Shown here: positions 19,321-28,945 of the stretch, piece by piece
How positions within the stretch are numbered: the first letter of the stretch is position 1
Layout: the number at the start of each line of letters is the position of its first letter
From: an uncultured Pseudomonadota bacterium
Lineage (GTDB): Bacteria > Pseudomonadota > Gammaproteobacteria > Steroidobacterales > Steroidobacteraceae
Direction: 5' to 3'
Length of the DNA: 64,000 nt
Assembly: GCA_903868595.1 (NCBI GenBank)
Contig: CAIPVV010000053.1
Span: forward strand, 62,001-126,000
Translations under genes and position numbers: made by a program
The notes under the pieces: generated by a model
What the model was told of the DNA's origin: nothing
What the model saw: only the letters and a program-made list of their open reading frames with translations
Databases searched by the model: none

Positions 19321-21480
19321 GTGACAGAGCCCCTTACCGTCGGTCGCCTTAAGGTCGCGGCTCCGCTGCACGCGTTCCTAGCCCGCGAGGCCCTGCCGGG
19401 CACAGGCCTCACAGAGGCCGCCTTCTGGGCGGGCGTTGAGGCGATCCTGTCGGACTTCTCGCCGCGCAATGCCGCCCTGCTCGCCACGCGCGACCAGTTG
19501 CAGGCGCGTATCGATGCGTGGTGGCGCGAGCACAAGGGTCAGGCCTTCGACATCGCTGCGCACACCGACTTCCTGCGGCAGATTGGCTACCTCGTGGCCG
19601 AACCGGGCGCCTTTGGGATCAGCACGTCCAACGTGGATCCGGAGATCGCCAGCATCGCCGGCCCGCAGCTGGTCGTGCCGGTCAGCAACGCCCGCTATGC
19701 GCTCAACGCAGCCAACGCCCGCTGGGTGAGCCTCTACGACGCGCTGTACGGCACCGACGCCGTAGCGCCCCTGGATCCCAGCCAGCGCGGCTACGACGCC
19801 GCCCGCGGCGCCAAGGTCATCGCCTACGCGCGCGGCCTGCTGGATGAGATCGCGCCGCTCGCCCGCGGCAGCCACGCCGCCTGCAGCGCCTACGCGGTGG
19901 TGGACGGCGCGCTGCTCCTGACGCTCGGCGACGGCAGCCGTACCGGCCTTCGCGACGCGGCGGCGTTCGCCGGTTGGCGTGGCGAGGCGGCCGCGCCCAG
20001 CGCGATCCTGCTCAGGAATAACGGCCTGCACCTGGAGATCAGCATCGATCGCAGCCACCCTATCGGCCGCACCGATGCGGCCGGCGTTGCGGACCTGGTG
20101 ATTGAGGCGGCCCTCACCACGATCCAGGACTGCGAGGATTCGGTGTCGGCCGTGGACGCCGAGGACAAGGTCGAGGTCTACCGCAACTGGCTGGGCCTGA
20201 TGAACGGCACGCTGGAGGCCCGCTTCGCCAAGGGCAGCGGCACGGTGACCCGCCGCCTGAATGAGGATCGCAGCTACCAGACTGCCGGGGGCACGACGCT
20301 CACGCTGCCGGGGCGCAGCCTCATGCTCGTGCGCAACGTGGGCCACCACATGGTGAGCGATGCGGTGTGCCTGGACGGCAAGCCCGTCTATGAGACGGTC
20401 ATCGACGCCTGCATTACCCTCCTGATCGCCCTGCATGACGTGCGCGGTGGCCGGCGCAACAGCCGCGCGGGCTCGATCTACGTGGTGAAGCCCAAGATGC
20501 ACGGACCGCAGGAAGTGGCGCTGGCCAACGACCTCTTCAACCGAGTGGAAGACCTGCTCGGCCTCCCCCGCCACACCGTCAAGATGGGCGTGATGGACGA
20601 GGAGCGCCGCACGAGCGCGAACCTGGCCGCCTGCATCCAGGCTGCCGCGGCCCGCATTGTATTCATCAACACGGGCTTCCTGGATCGCACGGGCGATGAG
20701 ATCCACACCTGCATGGAGGGTGGGCCGGTGCTGCGCAAGGACGAGGTCAAGCTGCAGCCGTGGATCCGTGCCTACGAGAAGCGCAACGTGCAGATCGGAC
20801 TGGCCTGCGGCTTCTCGGGCAAGGCGCAGATCGGCAAGGGCATGTGGGCCATACCGGATCACATGGCGGAGATGATCCGCACCAAGATCGCCCAACCGCA
20901 GGCCGGCGCGAACACCGCCTGGGTGCCCTCGCCCACGGCCGCGGCGCTGCACGCCATCCACTACCACCGCGTGAACGTGGTCGCCGTGCAGGCACGCCTC
21001 GCCAAGGACGCCGCGCCGGGCACCGATGAACTGCTGACCGCGCCGCTGGCCACCGGTCTGCCGGCGCCGGCCGACGTGCAGCAGGAACTGGACAACAACG
21101 TGCAGGGCATCCTGGGCTATGTGGTGCGCTGGATCGACCAGGGCGTCGGCTGCTCCAAGGTGCCCGACATCCACGACGTGGGCCTGATGGAGGACCGCGC
21201 GACGCTGCGCATCTCCAGCCAGCACGTGGCCAACTGGCTCTACCACGGCGTCTGCAGCGAGGCGCAGGTCCGCGAGACGCTCGCCCGCATGGCCGCCATC
21301 GTGGACAAGCAGAACGCGGCCGACCCGCTGTACACCCCGATGGCCCTGAACCTGGCGGCAAACATCGCCTTCCAGGCCGCCAGCGACCTGATCTTCAGGG
21401 GCCGCGAGCAGCCCAACGGCTACACTGAGCACATCCTTCACAGCCGGCGCCGCGAGCTCAAGTCGCGGCTCGGCGCCTAA
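19321..21480 (+). CDS. glcB: Malate synthase G
   Basis: 719 residues from a GTG start with an AGAGAG ribosome-binding site just upstream. Malate synthase joins glyoxylate and acetyl-CoA to malate, feeding glyoxylate from glycolate or two-carbon growth into central metabolism. G-form hallmarks are the length, [31 protein letters not shown] and [19 protein letters not shown] possible promoter with TAGAAT as the -10 lies near 19270 within a run of TTAG repeats. A GlcG-like gene follows 23 bases later, supporting a glycolate/glyoxylate operon. Confidence 0.96.
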   Translation: MTEPLTVGRLKVAAPLHAFLAREALPGTGLTEAAFWAGVEAILSDFSPRNAALLATRDQLQARIDAWWREHKGQAFDIAAHTDFLRQIGYLVAEPGAFGISTSNVDPEIASIAGPQLVVPVSNARYALNAANARWVSLYDALYGTDAVAPLDPSQRGYDAARGAKVIAYARGLLDEIAPLARGSHAACSAYAVVDGALLLTLGDGSRTGLRDAAAFAGWRGEAAAPSAILLRNNGLHLEISIDRSHPIGRTDAAGVADLVIEAALTTIQDCEDSVSAVDAEDKVEVYRNWLGLMNGTLEARFAKGSGTVTRRLNEDRSYQTAGGTTLTLPGRSLMLVRNVGHHMVSDAVCLDGKPVYETVIDACITLLIALHDVRGGRRNSRAGSIYVVKPKMHGPQEVALANDLFNRVEDLLGLPRHTVKMGVMDEERRTSANLAACIQAAAARIVFINTGFLDRTGDEIHTCMEGGPVLRKDEVKLQPWIRAYEKRNVQIGLACGFSGKAQIGKGMWAIPDHMAEMIRTKIAQPQAGANTAWVPSPTAAALHAIHYHRVNVVAVQARLAKDAAPGTDELLTAPLATGLPAPADVQQELDNNVQGILGYVVRWIDQGVGCSKVPDIHDVGLMEDRATLRISSQHVANWLYHGVCSEAQVRETLARMAAIVDKQNAADPLYTPMALNLAANIAFQAASDLIFRGREQPNGYTEHILHSRRRELKSRLGA

Positions 21481-21503
21481 GTCAGACCGAGGAATTTGCC
21501 TGC

Positions 21504-21911
21504 ATGATCACCAAGACGACGCTCTGCCTGGCCGACGCCAAGACCATCGCCGCCGCCGCTTCGGCCAAGGCGGTCGCCGAGGGCTGGACGGTCGTCATCG
21601 CCATCCTGGATGTCGGTGGACACCTGATCTACCTGGAACGCGCCGATGGCACGCAGCTGGGCTCGGTGTTCGTTGCGCAGGAAAAGGCCAAGACCGCGCT
21701 GATGTTCAAGCGCCCCACCAAGGCGCTGGAGGACGGCGTGCTGGGCGGCAAGATCCACATGCTCTCGCTACCCGGCGCCACCGCGGTGGAGGGCGGCCTG
21801 CCGCTGACGCTGAACGGGGAGATCGTGGGCAGCATCGGGGTCTCCGGCGTGCTCTCCAGCCAGGATGGCCAGGTCGCCGCTGCCGGACAGGATGCCGTCG
21901 CGAAGCTCTAG
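21504..21911 (+). CDS. GlcG/HbpS-family heme-binding protein
   Basis: 135 residues. The fold signature (LADAKTIAAAASAKA, ILDVGGHLIYLERADG, SLPGATAVEGGLPL, GSIGVSGV) is that of the GlcG/HbpS family, small proteins that bind heme or degradation products and occur in glycolate and cobalamin-linked operons. It follows glcB directly, the usual place of glcG. The exact role is not known. Its stop overlaps by four bases the stop of the convergent twin-TM gene. Confidence 0.9.
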   Translation: MITKTTLCLADAKTIAAAASAKAVAEGWTVVIAILDVGGHLIYLERADGTQLGSVFVAQEKAKTALMFKRPTKALEDGVLGGKIHMLSLPGATAVEGGLPLTLNGEIVGSIGVSGVLSSQDGQVAAAGQDAVAKL

Positions 21912-22108
21912 CTGACGCCGTGCGGGTCGATCAGCCCGAAATACCAGCACAGCATCAGGATCGCGAAGAGGGCCACGGATAGGCCGATACGCAGCGTCAG
22001 GGCCCTCACCATGCGGGCCGAGTTGCCCTGTCCCGAGGACATTGCGAACAGCGCCTGCCCGAGACTCACGATGATGGCCAGCAGCGCAGCAACGATCAGC
22101 AGCTTCAT
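21908..22108 (-). CDS. Twin-transmembrane small protein (DUF2909-like)
   Basis: 66 residues, two hydrophobic helices (about 2-22 and 39-60) joined by a short polar loop (SSGQGNSARMVRALTLR). This is the pattern of the twin-transmembrane family found near cytochrome oxidase assembly genes in gammaproteobacteria, although no oxidase genes are here. Its ATG overlaps the stop of the upstream 64-residue gene by four bases, so the two are translationally coupled. Confidence 0.75.
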   Translation of the reverse strand: MKLLIVAALLAIIVSLGQALFAMSSGQGNSARMVRALTLRIGLSVALFAILMLCWYFGLIDPHGVS

Positions 22109-22299
22109 GGTCTGGGGGCTCCCGCGTCACGTTTTTCCTGGCGGATGACGCGAAAGACCTGGGTCATCGCGATGCCAAACACGCCAATGAGGGCTGCCAA
22201 CAAGATCACCATGCCACCGGCCAGCCGGTACGCCTCCAGGAGGCCGATGGCGACCCCCAGCGGTGTCGTGACGAGCAGGATGGGCTTGGCAATGCGCAT
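22105..22299 (-). CDS. Small membrane protein, two helices
   Basis: 64 residues with two hydrophobic segments (about 5-25 and 28-50) and a basic C-terminal tail (RQEKRDAGAPRP). No recognised family. It overlaps the twin-TM gene by four bases and shares its strand, making a two-gene unit of small inner-membrane proteins. The function is unknown. Confidence 0.65.
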   Translation of the reverse strand: MRIAKPILLVTTPLGVAIGLLEAYRLAGGMVILLAALIGVFGIAMTQVFRVIRQEKRDAGAPRP

Positions 22300-22309
22300 G
22301 GGAGCAGTC

Positions 22310-22885
22310 TACTCGCTGACCCTACCCCCCTTCCATGCCGATAGGTTATGAAGAAAGCACTCCACCGCGGCCAGGGCGGCAGGCCCCGCCCGCTCCGCTC
22401 GCACCAGGACCAGGCAGAGCGGTAGCCTCGGAGGGCTCCCCAGCGCCAGGGGCAGCCTCGAGCAGCGCACCGGTTCGCAGCGCCTCGGCCACGACAGGCT
22501 ACGGCGGCCCTGCGAACGCCCATCCGGCACGCCCGAGCGCGAGGGAGATGCCACGCGAGTCAACGTGCAGCGCCGCCGGTTACGCCGACCTTGACGCTGC
22601 GTCCGGCAAGGGCCTCCTCGGCACCGGATAGCACGGCGGCAGCAGGGGCTGGCCCTGGGGCGTGAGGACCGCCCGGCGGCATGGCGGCTCCAGCAAGGCG
22701 AGGCCCAGCCGCTGCTTTAGCCGCGCGACGGCGCAGCTCACCGCCGACTGGCTGCGATGCCGCTTCGCGGCCGCCGACCGGAACCCACCCTCGTCCACCA
22801 CCGCGGCCCGCTCGCGCCCGTATGCCAGGGAGGTCTTTGTGGCGGCAGGAGTGATCCAATCCTTGGATCCGACTCAGCGAGGTAT
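22310..22885 (-). pseudogene. LysR-family regulator, decayed
   Basis: A leftward LysR gene in pieces. The 5' part (about 22885-22640) encodes a good winged-helix domain: VVDEGGFRSAAAKRHRSQSA then VSCAVARLKQRLGLALLE and RRAVLTPQGQPLL. After this the frame shifts, and parts of the effector domain appear in other frames: EEALAGRSVKVGVTGGAA near 22615-22570, GISLALGRAGWAFAG near 22550-22510, and a tail RLPLALGSPPRLPLCLVLV near 22450-22390. The whole is about 570 bases against a usual 900, so it also has an internal deletion. It is divergent from the pirin gene, a common LysR-pirin arrangement. Confidence 0.75.
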
Positions 22886-22946
22886 CGCGCTTTTTAAACC
22901 GACGAGTGCCCGGTAGGGTGGGGTCCTTGCCGACAGAGACCTTCCC

Positions 22947-23657
22947 ATGCTGCAGATCCGACGCGCGTCCGAACGGGGCTACGCTGACCATGGCTGGCTC
23001 AAGTCCTTCCACAGCTTTTCCTTCGCGGACTACTACGACCCGCAGCACCTGCAATTCGGGGTCCTGCGGGTGATCAACGAGGACCGCGTCACGCCAGGCG
23101 CCGGCTTTGGCACCCATGGACATCGCGACATGGAGATCGTGAGCTACGTGCTGGAGGGCCAGCTCGCGCACAAGGATTCCCTCGGCACGGGATCCTTCCT
23201 CAAGCCCGGTGACGTACAGCGCCTGAGCGCAGGCACGGGCGTGCGGCATAGTGAATTCAATCCCTCGGCGACGCAGGGCACCCACTTCCTGCAGATCTGG
23301 ATCCTCCCCGGGCGGGCGGGACTTGCCCCGCAGTACGAGGAAAAGTCGTTCTCGCCGGAACAGAAGCGCGGCCGGTTGCGCCTGATCGTCTCCCCCGACG
23401 GCGCGGACGGCTCCCTGCAAATCCACCAGGATGCACGGATCTATGCCGGACTCTTCGCCGCGCAGGAATCCGCCCTGCTGGCGGGCTCGCCGCGGCGCCA
23501 ATACTACGTGCATGTCGCGCGAGGCTGCGTCACGGCCAACGGCGAGCTCCTGCAGGCTGGCGATGCGCTGATGGCGACGCAGGTGGAGCAGCTCACGCTG
23601 GCGCACGGCAACGAAGCCGAAGTGCTGGTGTTTGACCTGCCGGCCGAGGCGGCCTAG
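22947..23657 (+). CDS. Pirin-family protein (YhaK-like)
   Basis: 236 residues. A bicupin of the pirin family: RASERGYADHGWLKSFHSFSF, then the metal site FGTHGHRDMEIVSYVLEG, the LSAGTGVRHSEFN block and HFLQIWILP. Some pirins act as quercetin 2,3-dioxygenase in vitro; most roles are unclear. It starts about 60 bases from the remains of the divergent LysR gene that probably once controlled it. The flavoprotein gene follows 151 bases downstream. Confidence 0.93.
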   Translation: MLQIRRASERGYADHGWLKSFHSFSFADYYDPQHLQFGVLRVINEDRVTPGAGFGTHGHRDMEIVSYVLEGQLAHKDSLGTGSFLKPGDVQRLSAGTGVRHSEFNPSATQGTHFLQIWILPGRAGLAPQYEEKSFSPEQKRGRLRLIVSPDGADGSLQIHQDARIYAGLFAAQESALLAGSPRRQYYVHVARGCVTANGELLQAGDALMATQVEQLTLAHGNEAEVLVFDLPAEAA

Positions 23658-23808
23658 CGCTTGCGGTCATGGCGCCAAGGGGGGAGCATGGCTGCCAACC
23701 GCAGCGGTGCTGCGCAGCCCGAAGTCGTGCGATGACCCTGATCTTCCCGTACGAGTTGGCCCCGGCCGCCGGCTGCGCGGCGCAGGCTCCCAGCGGATCC
23801 ACCCGCCG

Positions 23809-25050
23809 GTGAGCCACCACAGCGACGTGCTCGTCGTGGGCACGGGCCAGGCCGCGGCACAGCTGGCCATCTGCCTGCGCCAGGGTGGCTACACGGGCAG
23901 CATCCTGCTGGTTGGCGAGGAGGCAGACCTGCCCTACGAGCGGCCGCCCCTGTCCAAGGAATACCTCGTGGGCGATCGCACCGTGGAGAAGCTTGCGCTG
24001 CGCCCGGCAGGCTTCTGGGAACAGCGTTCGATCTCTCTGCGGCTGGGATCGCGCGTCACGGCCGTGCAGCCGCACGCGCATCAGGTGTGCCTGGATTGCG
24101 GCGAAACGCTGCGTTACGGTCTGCTGGTCTGGGCCGCTGGCGGCCAGCCGCGCGCGCTCTCACAGGTGCCGGAGGGTCTGGCGAACGTGTTTGCGATACG
24201 CACGCGGGCGGATGTGGATCGACTGCGGGCGGCCCTGCCGGCGATCGAGCACCTGGCCATCGTGGGTGCGGGCTACATCGGCCTGGAGGCCGCCCCCGCG
24301 CTGCTCAAGCTCGGCAAGCGCGTCACGGTGCTGGAGTCGCAGGAGCGGGTTCTGGCCCGCGTGACCTGCCCGGCCGTTTCACAATTCTACGCGGCCGAGC
24401 ATCGCGCCCACGGCGTGAACCTGCGCACCCAAGTGCGGCTGGGCGAAGTGCTGGCCACGGACGGCCGGGTGAGCGGTATCCGCTTCGACGACGGCCAGGC
24501 CGACCTGCGCTGCGATGCGCTCCTCGCGGCAATCGGCATCGTGCCGTCCGTGCAGCTGCTGCAGGCTGCGGGCGCCGAATGCAGCAACGGCGTGGAGGTG
24601 GACAGCTTCTGCCATACGAGCCTGGTGGATGTCTTTGCGATCGGCGACTGCGCCAACCACGCCAACCGCTATGCCGGCGGGGCGCGAGTTCGCATCGAGT
24701 CCGTGCAGAACGCGGTCGAGCAGGCCAAGGTGGTGGCGGGCGTGATCCTGGGCGCGCCGTCCCCCTATGCCTGCGTACCGTGGTTCTGGTCAAACCAGTA
24801 CGACATCAAGCTGCAGACCGTGGGACTGAGCCACGGCTACGAGGAGGTCGTCCTGCGCGGCGACCCCGCCGCGCGCAGCTTCAGCGCCGTGTACCTGCGC
24901 GCCGGCCGCGTGATCGCCATCGACTGCATCAATGCCGCGCGCGACTTCGTGCAGGGCAAGGCCCTGGTGGAGCGCGGCGTGAGCGTGGCCCCCGAGCTGC
25001 TGGCCGATGCCGAACGACCGTTGAAGCTGCTGGCCGCAGGCGCCGGCTAG
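23809..25050 (+). CDS. FAD-dependent ferredoxin reductase-like protein
   Basis: 413 residues from a GTG at 23809, the only start that places the first Rossmann loop (VLVVGTGQAAAQLAICLRQ) at the N-terminus. The family is that of putidaredoxin and rhodocoxin reductases: YERPPLSKEYLVG, the NAD loop IVGAGYIGLEAA, the late DVFAIGDCANH and a C-terminal domain with PWFWSNQYDIKLQTVG. Such enzymes pass electrons from NADH to a [2Fe-2S] ferredoxin that feeds P450s or dioxygenases. No ferredoxin or oxygenase is adjacent, so the partner is encoded elsewhere. The usual third Gly of the first loop is Ala. Confidence 0.92.
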   Translation: MSHHSDVLVVGTGQAAAQLAICLRQGGYTGSILLVGEEADLPYERPPLSKEYLVGDRTVEKLALRPAGFWEQRSISLRLGSRVTAVQPHAHQVCLDCGETLRYGLLVWAAGGQPRALSQVPEGLANVFAIRTRADVDRLRAALPAIEHLAIVGAGYIGLEAAPALLKLGKRVTVLESQERVLARVTCPAVSQFYAAEHRAHGVNLRTQVRLGEVLATDGRVSGIRFDDGQADLRCDALLAAIGIVPSVQLLQAAGAECSNGVEVDSFCHTSLVDVFAIGDCANHANRYAGGARVRIESVQNAVEQAKVVAGVILGAPSPYACVPWFWSNQYDIKLQTVGLSHGYEEVVLRGDPAARSFSAVYLRAGRVIAIDCINAARDFVQGKALVERGVSVAPELLADAERPLKLLAAGAG

Positions 25051-25512
25051 CTGGAGAGGCCCCGCATCCACCTCAGTGCCGCGGCGCTCTGCCGCTTCAC
25101 GTAGATACGGGAGCCCGCGTCGAAGCGACGCGACGTGGAGCTGCTCGAGCCGCTGCAGGTGGCCTACGCCCCGCCGAAAGGGCGGGTCAGGGGTGGCGTG
25201 CGGCGCCGGCCCGGAGGGCACGCGCCTGTGCGACGTGGACAGCGGCCCAGGGATCCCGGCCAGCTGGCGGCCTGCCGCGCGCGGAATCACCGGCCGCGTC
25301 TCCTCGCCCGCCGGCTTGCGATCCCTGCGAGCGCAGCGGCACGGGAACGGCTTTCGCGCGGCGATGCGGTCACCGCCAGCGGCGATAGGACATTGCCCGG
25401 CCCGCGATACGCCGTGTCCCGAAGCGCGCGCGCCGCGGCTCGCCAGAACGATCCAGAAGCCCCTCGCCAGCCTATATACTTCGCGACCGATTTTCAGATC
25501 GACCACCCCCGC
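25051..25512. other. Intergenic stretch before rdgC
   Basis: No supported gene. On the minus strand a short frame ending near 25050 (AGSRIYVKRQSAAALRWMRG) could be the tail of a lost gene, but nothing upstream of it is coding. The right end should contain the rdgC promoter. Confidence 0.35.
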
Positions 25513-26403
25513 ATGTTCTTCAAGAATCTCGCCATCTATCGCCTGCCCGACGACTGGAGCCTCTCCGCCATTGACCTGGAGGAGAAGCTGATCACCCGCC
25601 GGCTGCAGCCCTGCGGCCACTTCGACATGAGCAGTCGCGGATGGCTGAAGGTCACCAGGGATGAACGCCTGGTGCACAGCGTCGGCCGCCAGCAGCTGAT
25701 TGCCCTGGGCGTGGAACAGAAGATCCTCCCGGGCGCGGTCATTCGCCAGGTGGCCCTGGAGCGGGCCGAGCTGCAGGCAGCCGAGCAGGGGTTCCCAGTG
25801 GGGCGCAAGCAGATGCGCGACCTCAAGCTGAAAGTCACCGAGGAACTGCGCGCTCGCGCCCTGACGCGGCGGCGCGTGACGCGCGCCTGGATCGACCCGG
25901 AGCAGGGCTGGTTCGTGGTCGACGCAGCCGGCGGCGCGAAGGCAGACGAGGTGCTGGAGACGCTGCGCGACACGCTGGGCAGCTTTGCGGTCCTGCCGCT
26001 GGAGACCGAACGCTCTCCGCAGTCCTCGATGATGGCCTGGCTGCAGGTCGGGGAGTCCCCTTCCCCGTTCCGCATCGAGGATGAGCTGGAACTCAAGGGC
26101 GTGGACAAGTCGCGCACCGTGATCCGCTATTCGCGCCACCCGCTGGATAGCCAGGAAGTGCGCGCGCACCTCTCCAACGGCCTCTTTCCGACCCGGCTGG
26201 CGCTGACGTGGAGCGACCGCGTCGCCTTTATCCTGACCGAGAAGCTACAAATCAAGCGCCTGCAGTTCCTGGAGATGGCGCAGGACAGGCCGGACGGCGG
26301 GGACGTGGATGAGGCTGAGCAGTTCGACATCGACTTCACGGTCATGGCGGGCGAACTGGCCAAGCTCCTGGCCGAACTGGGCGTGGTCCTGCAATCGAAA
26401 TAA
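25513..26403 (+). CDS. rdgC: Recombination-associated protein RdgC
   Basis: 296 residues, the normal length. RdgC forms ring-shaped dimers on double-stranded DNA and restrains RecA in recombination; it is nucleoid-associated. Family marks: MFFKNLAIYRL at the start, the middle QMRDLKLKVTEELRARALTRR and the end DIDFTVMAGELAKLLAEL. The ATG at 25513 matches the conserved N-terminus; the frame is open further upstream without homology. It stands alone, followed 49 bases later by a lipoprotein gene. Confidence 0.96.
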   Translation: MFFKNLAIYRLPDDWSLSAIDLEEKLITRRLQPCGHFDMSSRGWLKVTRDERLVHSVGRQQLIALGVEQKILPGAVIRQVALERAELQAAEQGFPVGRKQMRDLKLKVTEELRARALTRRRVTRAWIDPEQGWFVVDAAGGAKADEVLETLRDTLGSFAVLPLETERSPQSSMMAWLQVGESPSPFRIEDELELKGVDKSRTVIRYSRHPLDSQEVRAHLSNGLFPTRLALTWSDRVAFILTEKLQIKRLQFLEMAQDRPDGGDVDEAEQFDIDFTVMAGELAKLLAELGVVLQSK

Positions 26404-26452
26404 CAGCCTCCGACGTGGTACAACCTACGCACGCTTGCTGGAGAATGCGATC

Positions 26453-27004
26453 ATGAAATACGCACTGGCACTTTGCCTCGCCGCACTGCTGGCCGCCTGC
26501 GCCACGCCGGCACCGCGTTTGGATTTCGACCCCAAGGCGAACTTCGTCCAGCTGCACAGCTTCGCCTGGGTGGCCGAGGATCCGCTGTACCAGCCGCGTG
26601 ACAGCGACGCCTCCCTCAGCCTCCTGAACCGCAGCCGCGTGATCCAGGAGATCGAGTCGAGCCTGGCCGCCAGGGGCTATGTGAAGGCTGACCGGCGCGA
26701 GACTGCCGACTTCACCATCGCCTACGGCGTGGGCACACGCGAGCGCCTCAACGCCACGACCTTCCACGATCCCCTGTTTCGGTCGTGGGGCTGGGGTTGG
26801 GGCTGGCCGGGCTACGGCCGGGAACTGGAGGTGCGCAGTGACACCGCAGGGCGGGTGTACGTGGATATCCTGGACAGGGCCAGCGGGCGCCCTATCTGGC
26901 ACGGGGTCGCGCGCGAGGAGCTGTCCGAGGCCGACCTGGAGGCCGCCGGGGCGCGCCTGCCGCGACTGGTACAGTCGATCCTCAGCCAGTTCCCGCCGCA
27001 TTGA
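26453..27004 (+). CDS. DUF4136-type lipoprotein
   Basis: 183 residues. The signal ends in a lipobox (AALLAACATP). The mature part follows DUF4136: FVQLHSFAWVAE, RSRVIQEIESSLAARGYVKAD, ADFTIAYGVGT, then VYVDILDRASGRPIWHGVA and a C-terminal Lys-poor helix ending in ILSQFPPH. A notable GWGWGWGWPGYG stretch sits at about residues 110-121. The role of this envelope lipoprotein family is not known. Confidence 0.87.
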   Translation: MKYALALCLAALLAACATPAPRLDFDPKANFVQLHSFAWVAEDPLYQPRDSDASLSLLNRSRVIQEIESSLAARGYVKADRRETADFTIAYGVGTRERLNATTFHDPLFRSWGWGWGWPGYGRELEVRSDTAGRVYVDILDRASGRPIWHGVAREELSEADLEAAGARLPRLVQSILSQFPPH

Positions 27005-27014
27005 GGGCTGAGCC

Positions 27015-27482
27015 ATGCTGCAGAACCTGGACGTCTTTCTGCGACTGCTGGCGGGCCTGGCCTGCGGTGGTGTCATCGGCCTGAACCGCGACCTGCACCA
27101 CAAGCCCGCCGGCTTCCGCACCTTCGGGCTGGTCGGCCTGGGCTCCGCCCTGGCGGTGCTCGTGATCGTACAGACCGGCGGCAGCACGGTGCCGGACACC
27201 GAGGCCACCAGCCGGGTGATCCAGGGCGTGCTCACGGGCATCGGCTTCCTGGGCGCTGGCGTGATCCTGCACCGCGTGAGCGAGGGCCGCGTGGCGGGCC
27301 TGACCACGGCCGCCGCGGTATGGCTGACGGCGGGATTGGGGGTGGCTGCCGGCGCGGGACAATTCACCATGGTGTGGTGGGGCCTTGCGCTGGCCATGGC
27401 CGCGCTGCTGATCGGCGGCCGCATCGAGCGGCTGGTCGAGCGGGTATTGGGCCGGACTGAAGGGGAGGAACTGCCTCCCTAG
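27015..27482 (+). CDS. MgtC/SapB-family membrane protein
   Basis: 155 residues, four or five hydrophobic helices. Signature: LAGLACGGVIGLNRDLHHKPAGFRT (the charged MgtC loop), then QGVLTGIGFLGAGVILH and GLTTAAAVWLTAGLGVA. MgtC proteins are linked to survival in low magnesium and to ATP synthase control; this short form lacks the C-terminal cytoplasmic domain. It starts 10 bases after the DUF4136 gene and may be co-transcribed. Confidence 0.93.
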   Translation: MLQNLDVFLRLLAGLACGGVIGLNRDLHHKPAGFRTFGLVGLGSALAVLVIVQTGGSTVPDTEATSRVIQGVLTGIGFLGAGVILHRVSEGRVAGLTTAAAVWLTAGLGVAAGAGQFTMVWWGLALAMAALLIGGRIERLVERVLGRTEGEELPP

Positions 27483-27527
27483 GACGACGGTCCCCGGCCC
27501 TATCGGGTCGGCAACCCGCCACCAGTG

Positions 27528-27776
27528 CTAGGTCGCGGTGGCGATCCGCCGCAGCGGCATGCGATCGAAATCCAGCTCGAACTCCTCATCGCCCAAGTGG
27601 TTCACGCGCTCACCGGTCTTCAGGTCAAAGCGCCGGTTGACCTGCCGCGCTTCCGACAGCGAGCCATCCGCTAGCACGGTCCGCTCAAAGGTCAGCCGTT
27701 CGAGGATCTCGCAGGGCCGGCCATCGGCGAGGACTGCCTGGTGGCGCAGCACCTGCTCGTGATACTTGACGCTCAT
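27528..27776 (-). CDS. Small hypothetical protein
   Basis: 82 residues, soluble, no signal peptide. Beta-strand-rich pattern with RHQAVLADGRPCEILERLTF and NHLGDEEFELDFDRMPLRRI. The ATG at 27776 lies 10 bases after the stop of the cytochrome c lipoprotein gene on the same strand, so the two probably form an operon. I do not recognise the family. Confidence 0.65.
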   Translation of the reverse strand: MSVKYHEQVLRHQAVLADGRPCEILERLTFERTVLADGSLSEARQVNRRFDLKTGERVNHLGDEEFELDFDRMPLRRIATAT

Positions 27777-27786
27777 CACACCGATC

Positions 27787-28362
27787 CTACTTGCCCAACG
27801 GCGGCGTGCCACCGTTCGGATACCAGTACTTCTTGTGGCACTGCTCGCAGGCCTCATCGATAACGCCGCCGGCCTCCAGGAAGGCATCCACGTTGCGGGA
27901 GTCGATCGCCTTGAGCGCCAGCCCGCCGGCGTCCTGCAACGCCCGGGCATAGGCGATGAAGGCCGAGCGATCGGCGGAAATCGCGGCCAGGCTCTGTTCC
28001 GGCGACAGGTCGCCCTCGCCCGGGGCGTTCTCCAGTTTCTGGCCCGGCTGGGCAACCACGCGCCCTTCCATCATCAGCAGATTGCTGCCTTCGATCAGTA
28101 TCAGCGCCTGGCGGCGGACGGCGGCCCATTCGGCGTCGGTGCGCGGCTGCTTCTCCTCGGTGCCCTTGGGCCCCGTGATCGTGGCCACGGAATCCCACAG
28201 GAAGTCCGCCGCGGGATCGATCTGCCCGGACATCAGGTCAAGGATACTGGCGGTGGGCTGGAACGGGGTTGGCGGCGGCGCCAGCTTGGCCGGCTCTTGC
28301 TTGGCGCAGGCGGCCATCCCGAGCCCTATCAAGGACGCCACGAGCAGTGTTTGGAATTTCAT
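27787..28362 (-). CDS. Cytochrome c lipoprotein
   Basis: 191 residues. Lipoprotein signal with GMAAC (Cys19). The mature protein is helical and ends with a heme site CEQCHKKYWYPNGG, a C-terminal placement like that of cytochrome c'. It is likely anchored in the outer or inner membrane facing the periplasm and used in electron transfer. A small hypothetical gene follows 10 bases later. Confidence 0.85.
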   Translation of the reverse strand: MKFQTLLVASLIGLGMAACAKQEPAKLAPPPTPFQPTASILDLMSGQIDPAADFLWDSVATITGPKGTEEKQPRTDAEWAAVRRQALILIEGSNLLMMEGRVVAQPGQKLENAPGEGDLSPEQSLAAISADRSAFIAYARALQDAGGLALKAIDSRNVDAFLEAGGVIDEACEQCHKKYWYPNGGTPPLGK

Positions 28363-28945
28363 TTTAGATGGAAGCCCTCTTAGTGTGAGCTGTCATGGGC
28401 TGGGTCGCATGATGAACCGGCTGCGCCACGCTGGCTAGTACGCAGCATCCCGTACACGGCCCGGCACTCCCCGGCCGGCGATCCTGCGGCCGAAACGCCG
28501 GCGCCCGGGGTCCAAGGTTGCCGGGGCGAGGACGGAGCCGGAGCCCGACCCCGGCACGACAGGCAAACGCAGACGTGCGCGCTGCGACGCCGCCGCCGGT
28601 CCCGTTGGGACGTAGCACGCGAGCCAAGGCGCGGCCGCTCACCGGACTGAAGCGCCCTGGTGCTTGGCTGCGCAGCGAAACCAGGCCGCCCCCGCAACGG
28701 TTCCAACAACCGCCCGCCCTAGCCTGCAGCCTACTCGGATCGGTGCCGCGTCGCGCGACAGCGGGCCGGCCACGGGGTCGGTCTCGATCGCTGAATAATC
28801 CCCTTTCGCGCGAACTGGCACCCCCCACCGCGCGCACCGATTCCCGGTGCGCGCTGCCCTCTCCGGCGGCTGGATCACCGCCTTGAAACGACGACGGGCG
28901 ACGCATCGCGCGTCGCCCGTCGCGGGAGCCGCCTCTCCTGTCCGA
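28363..28945. other. Gene-poor stretch with a strong inverted repeat
   Basis: Open frames here have skewed arginine/proline/glycine composition and no recognisable motif. The only structure I see is the perfect hairpin at 28892-28922, listed separately. Confidence 0.4.
28892..28922 (-). terminator. Perfect 13-bp inverted repeat after the DUF4382 gene
   Basis: CGACGGGCGACGC and its exact complement flank a five-base loop. Read leftward it lies 23 bases past the stop of the large lipoprotein gene and is followed by a weak T-containing stretch (GTTTC). It is a plausible, though not textbook, terminator for that gene. Confidence 0.55.
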
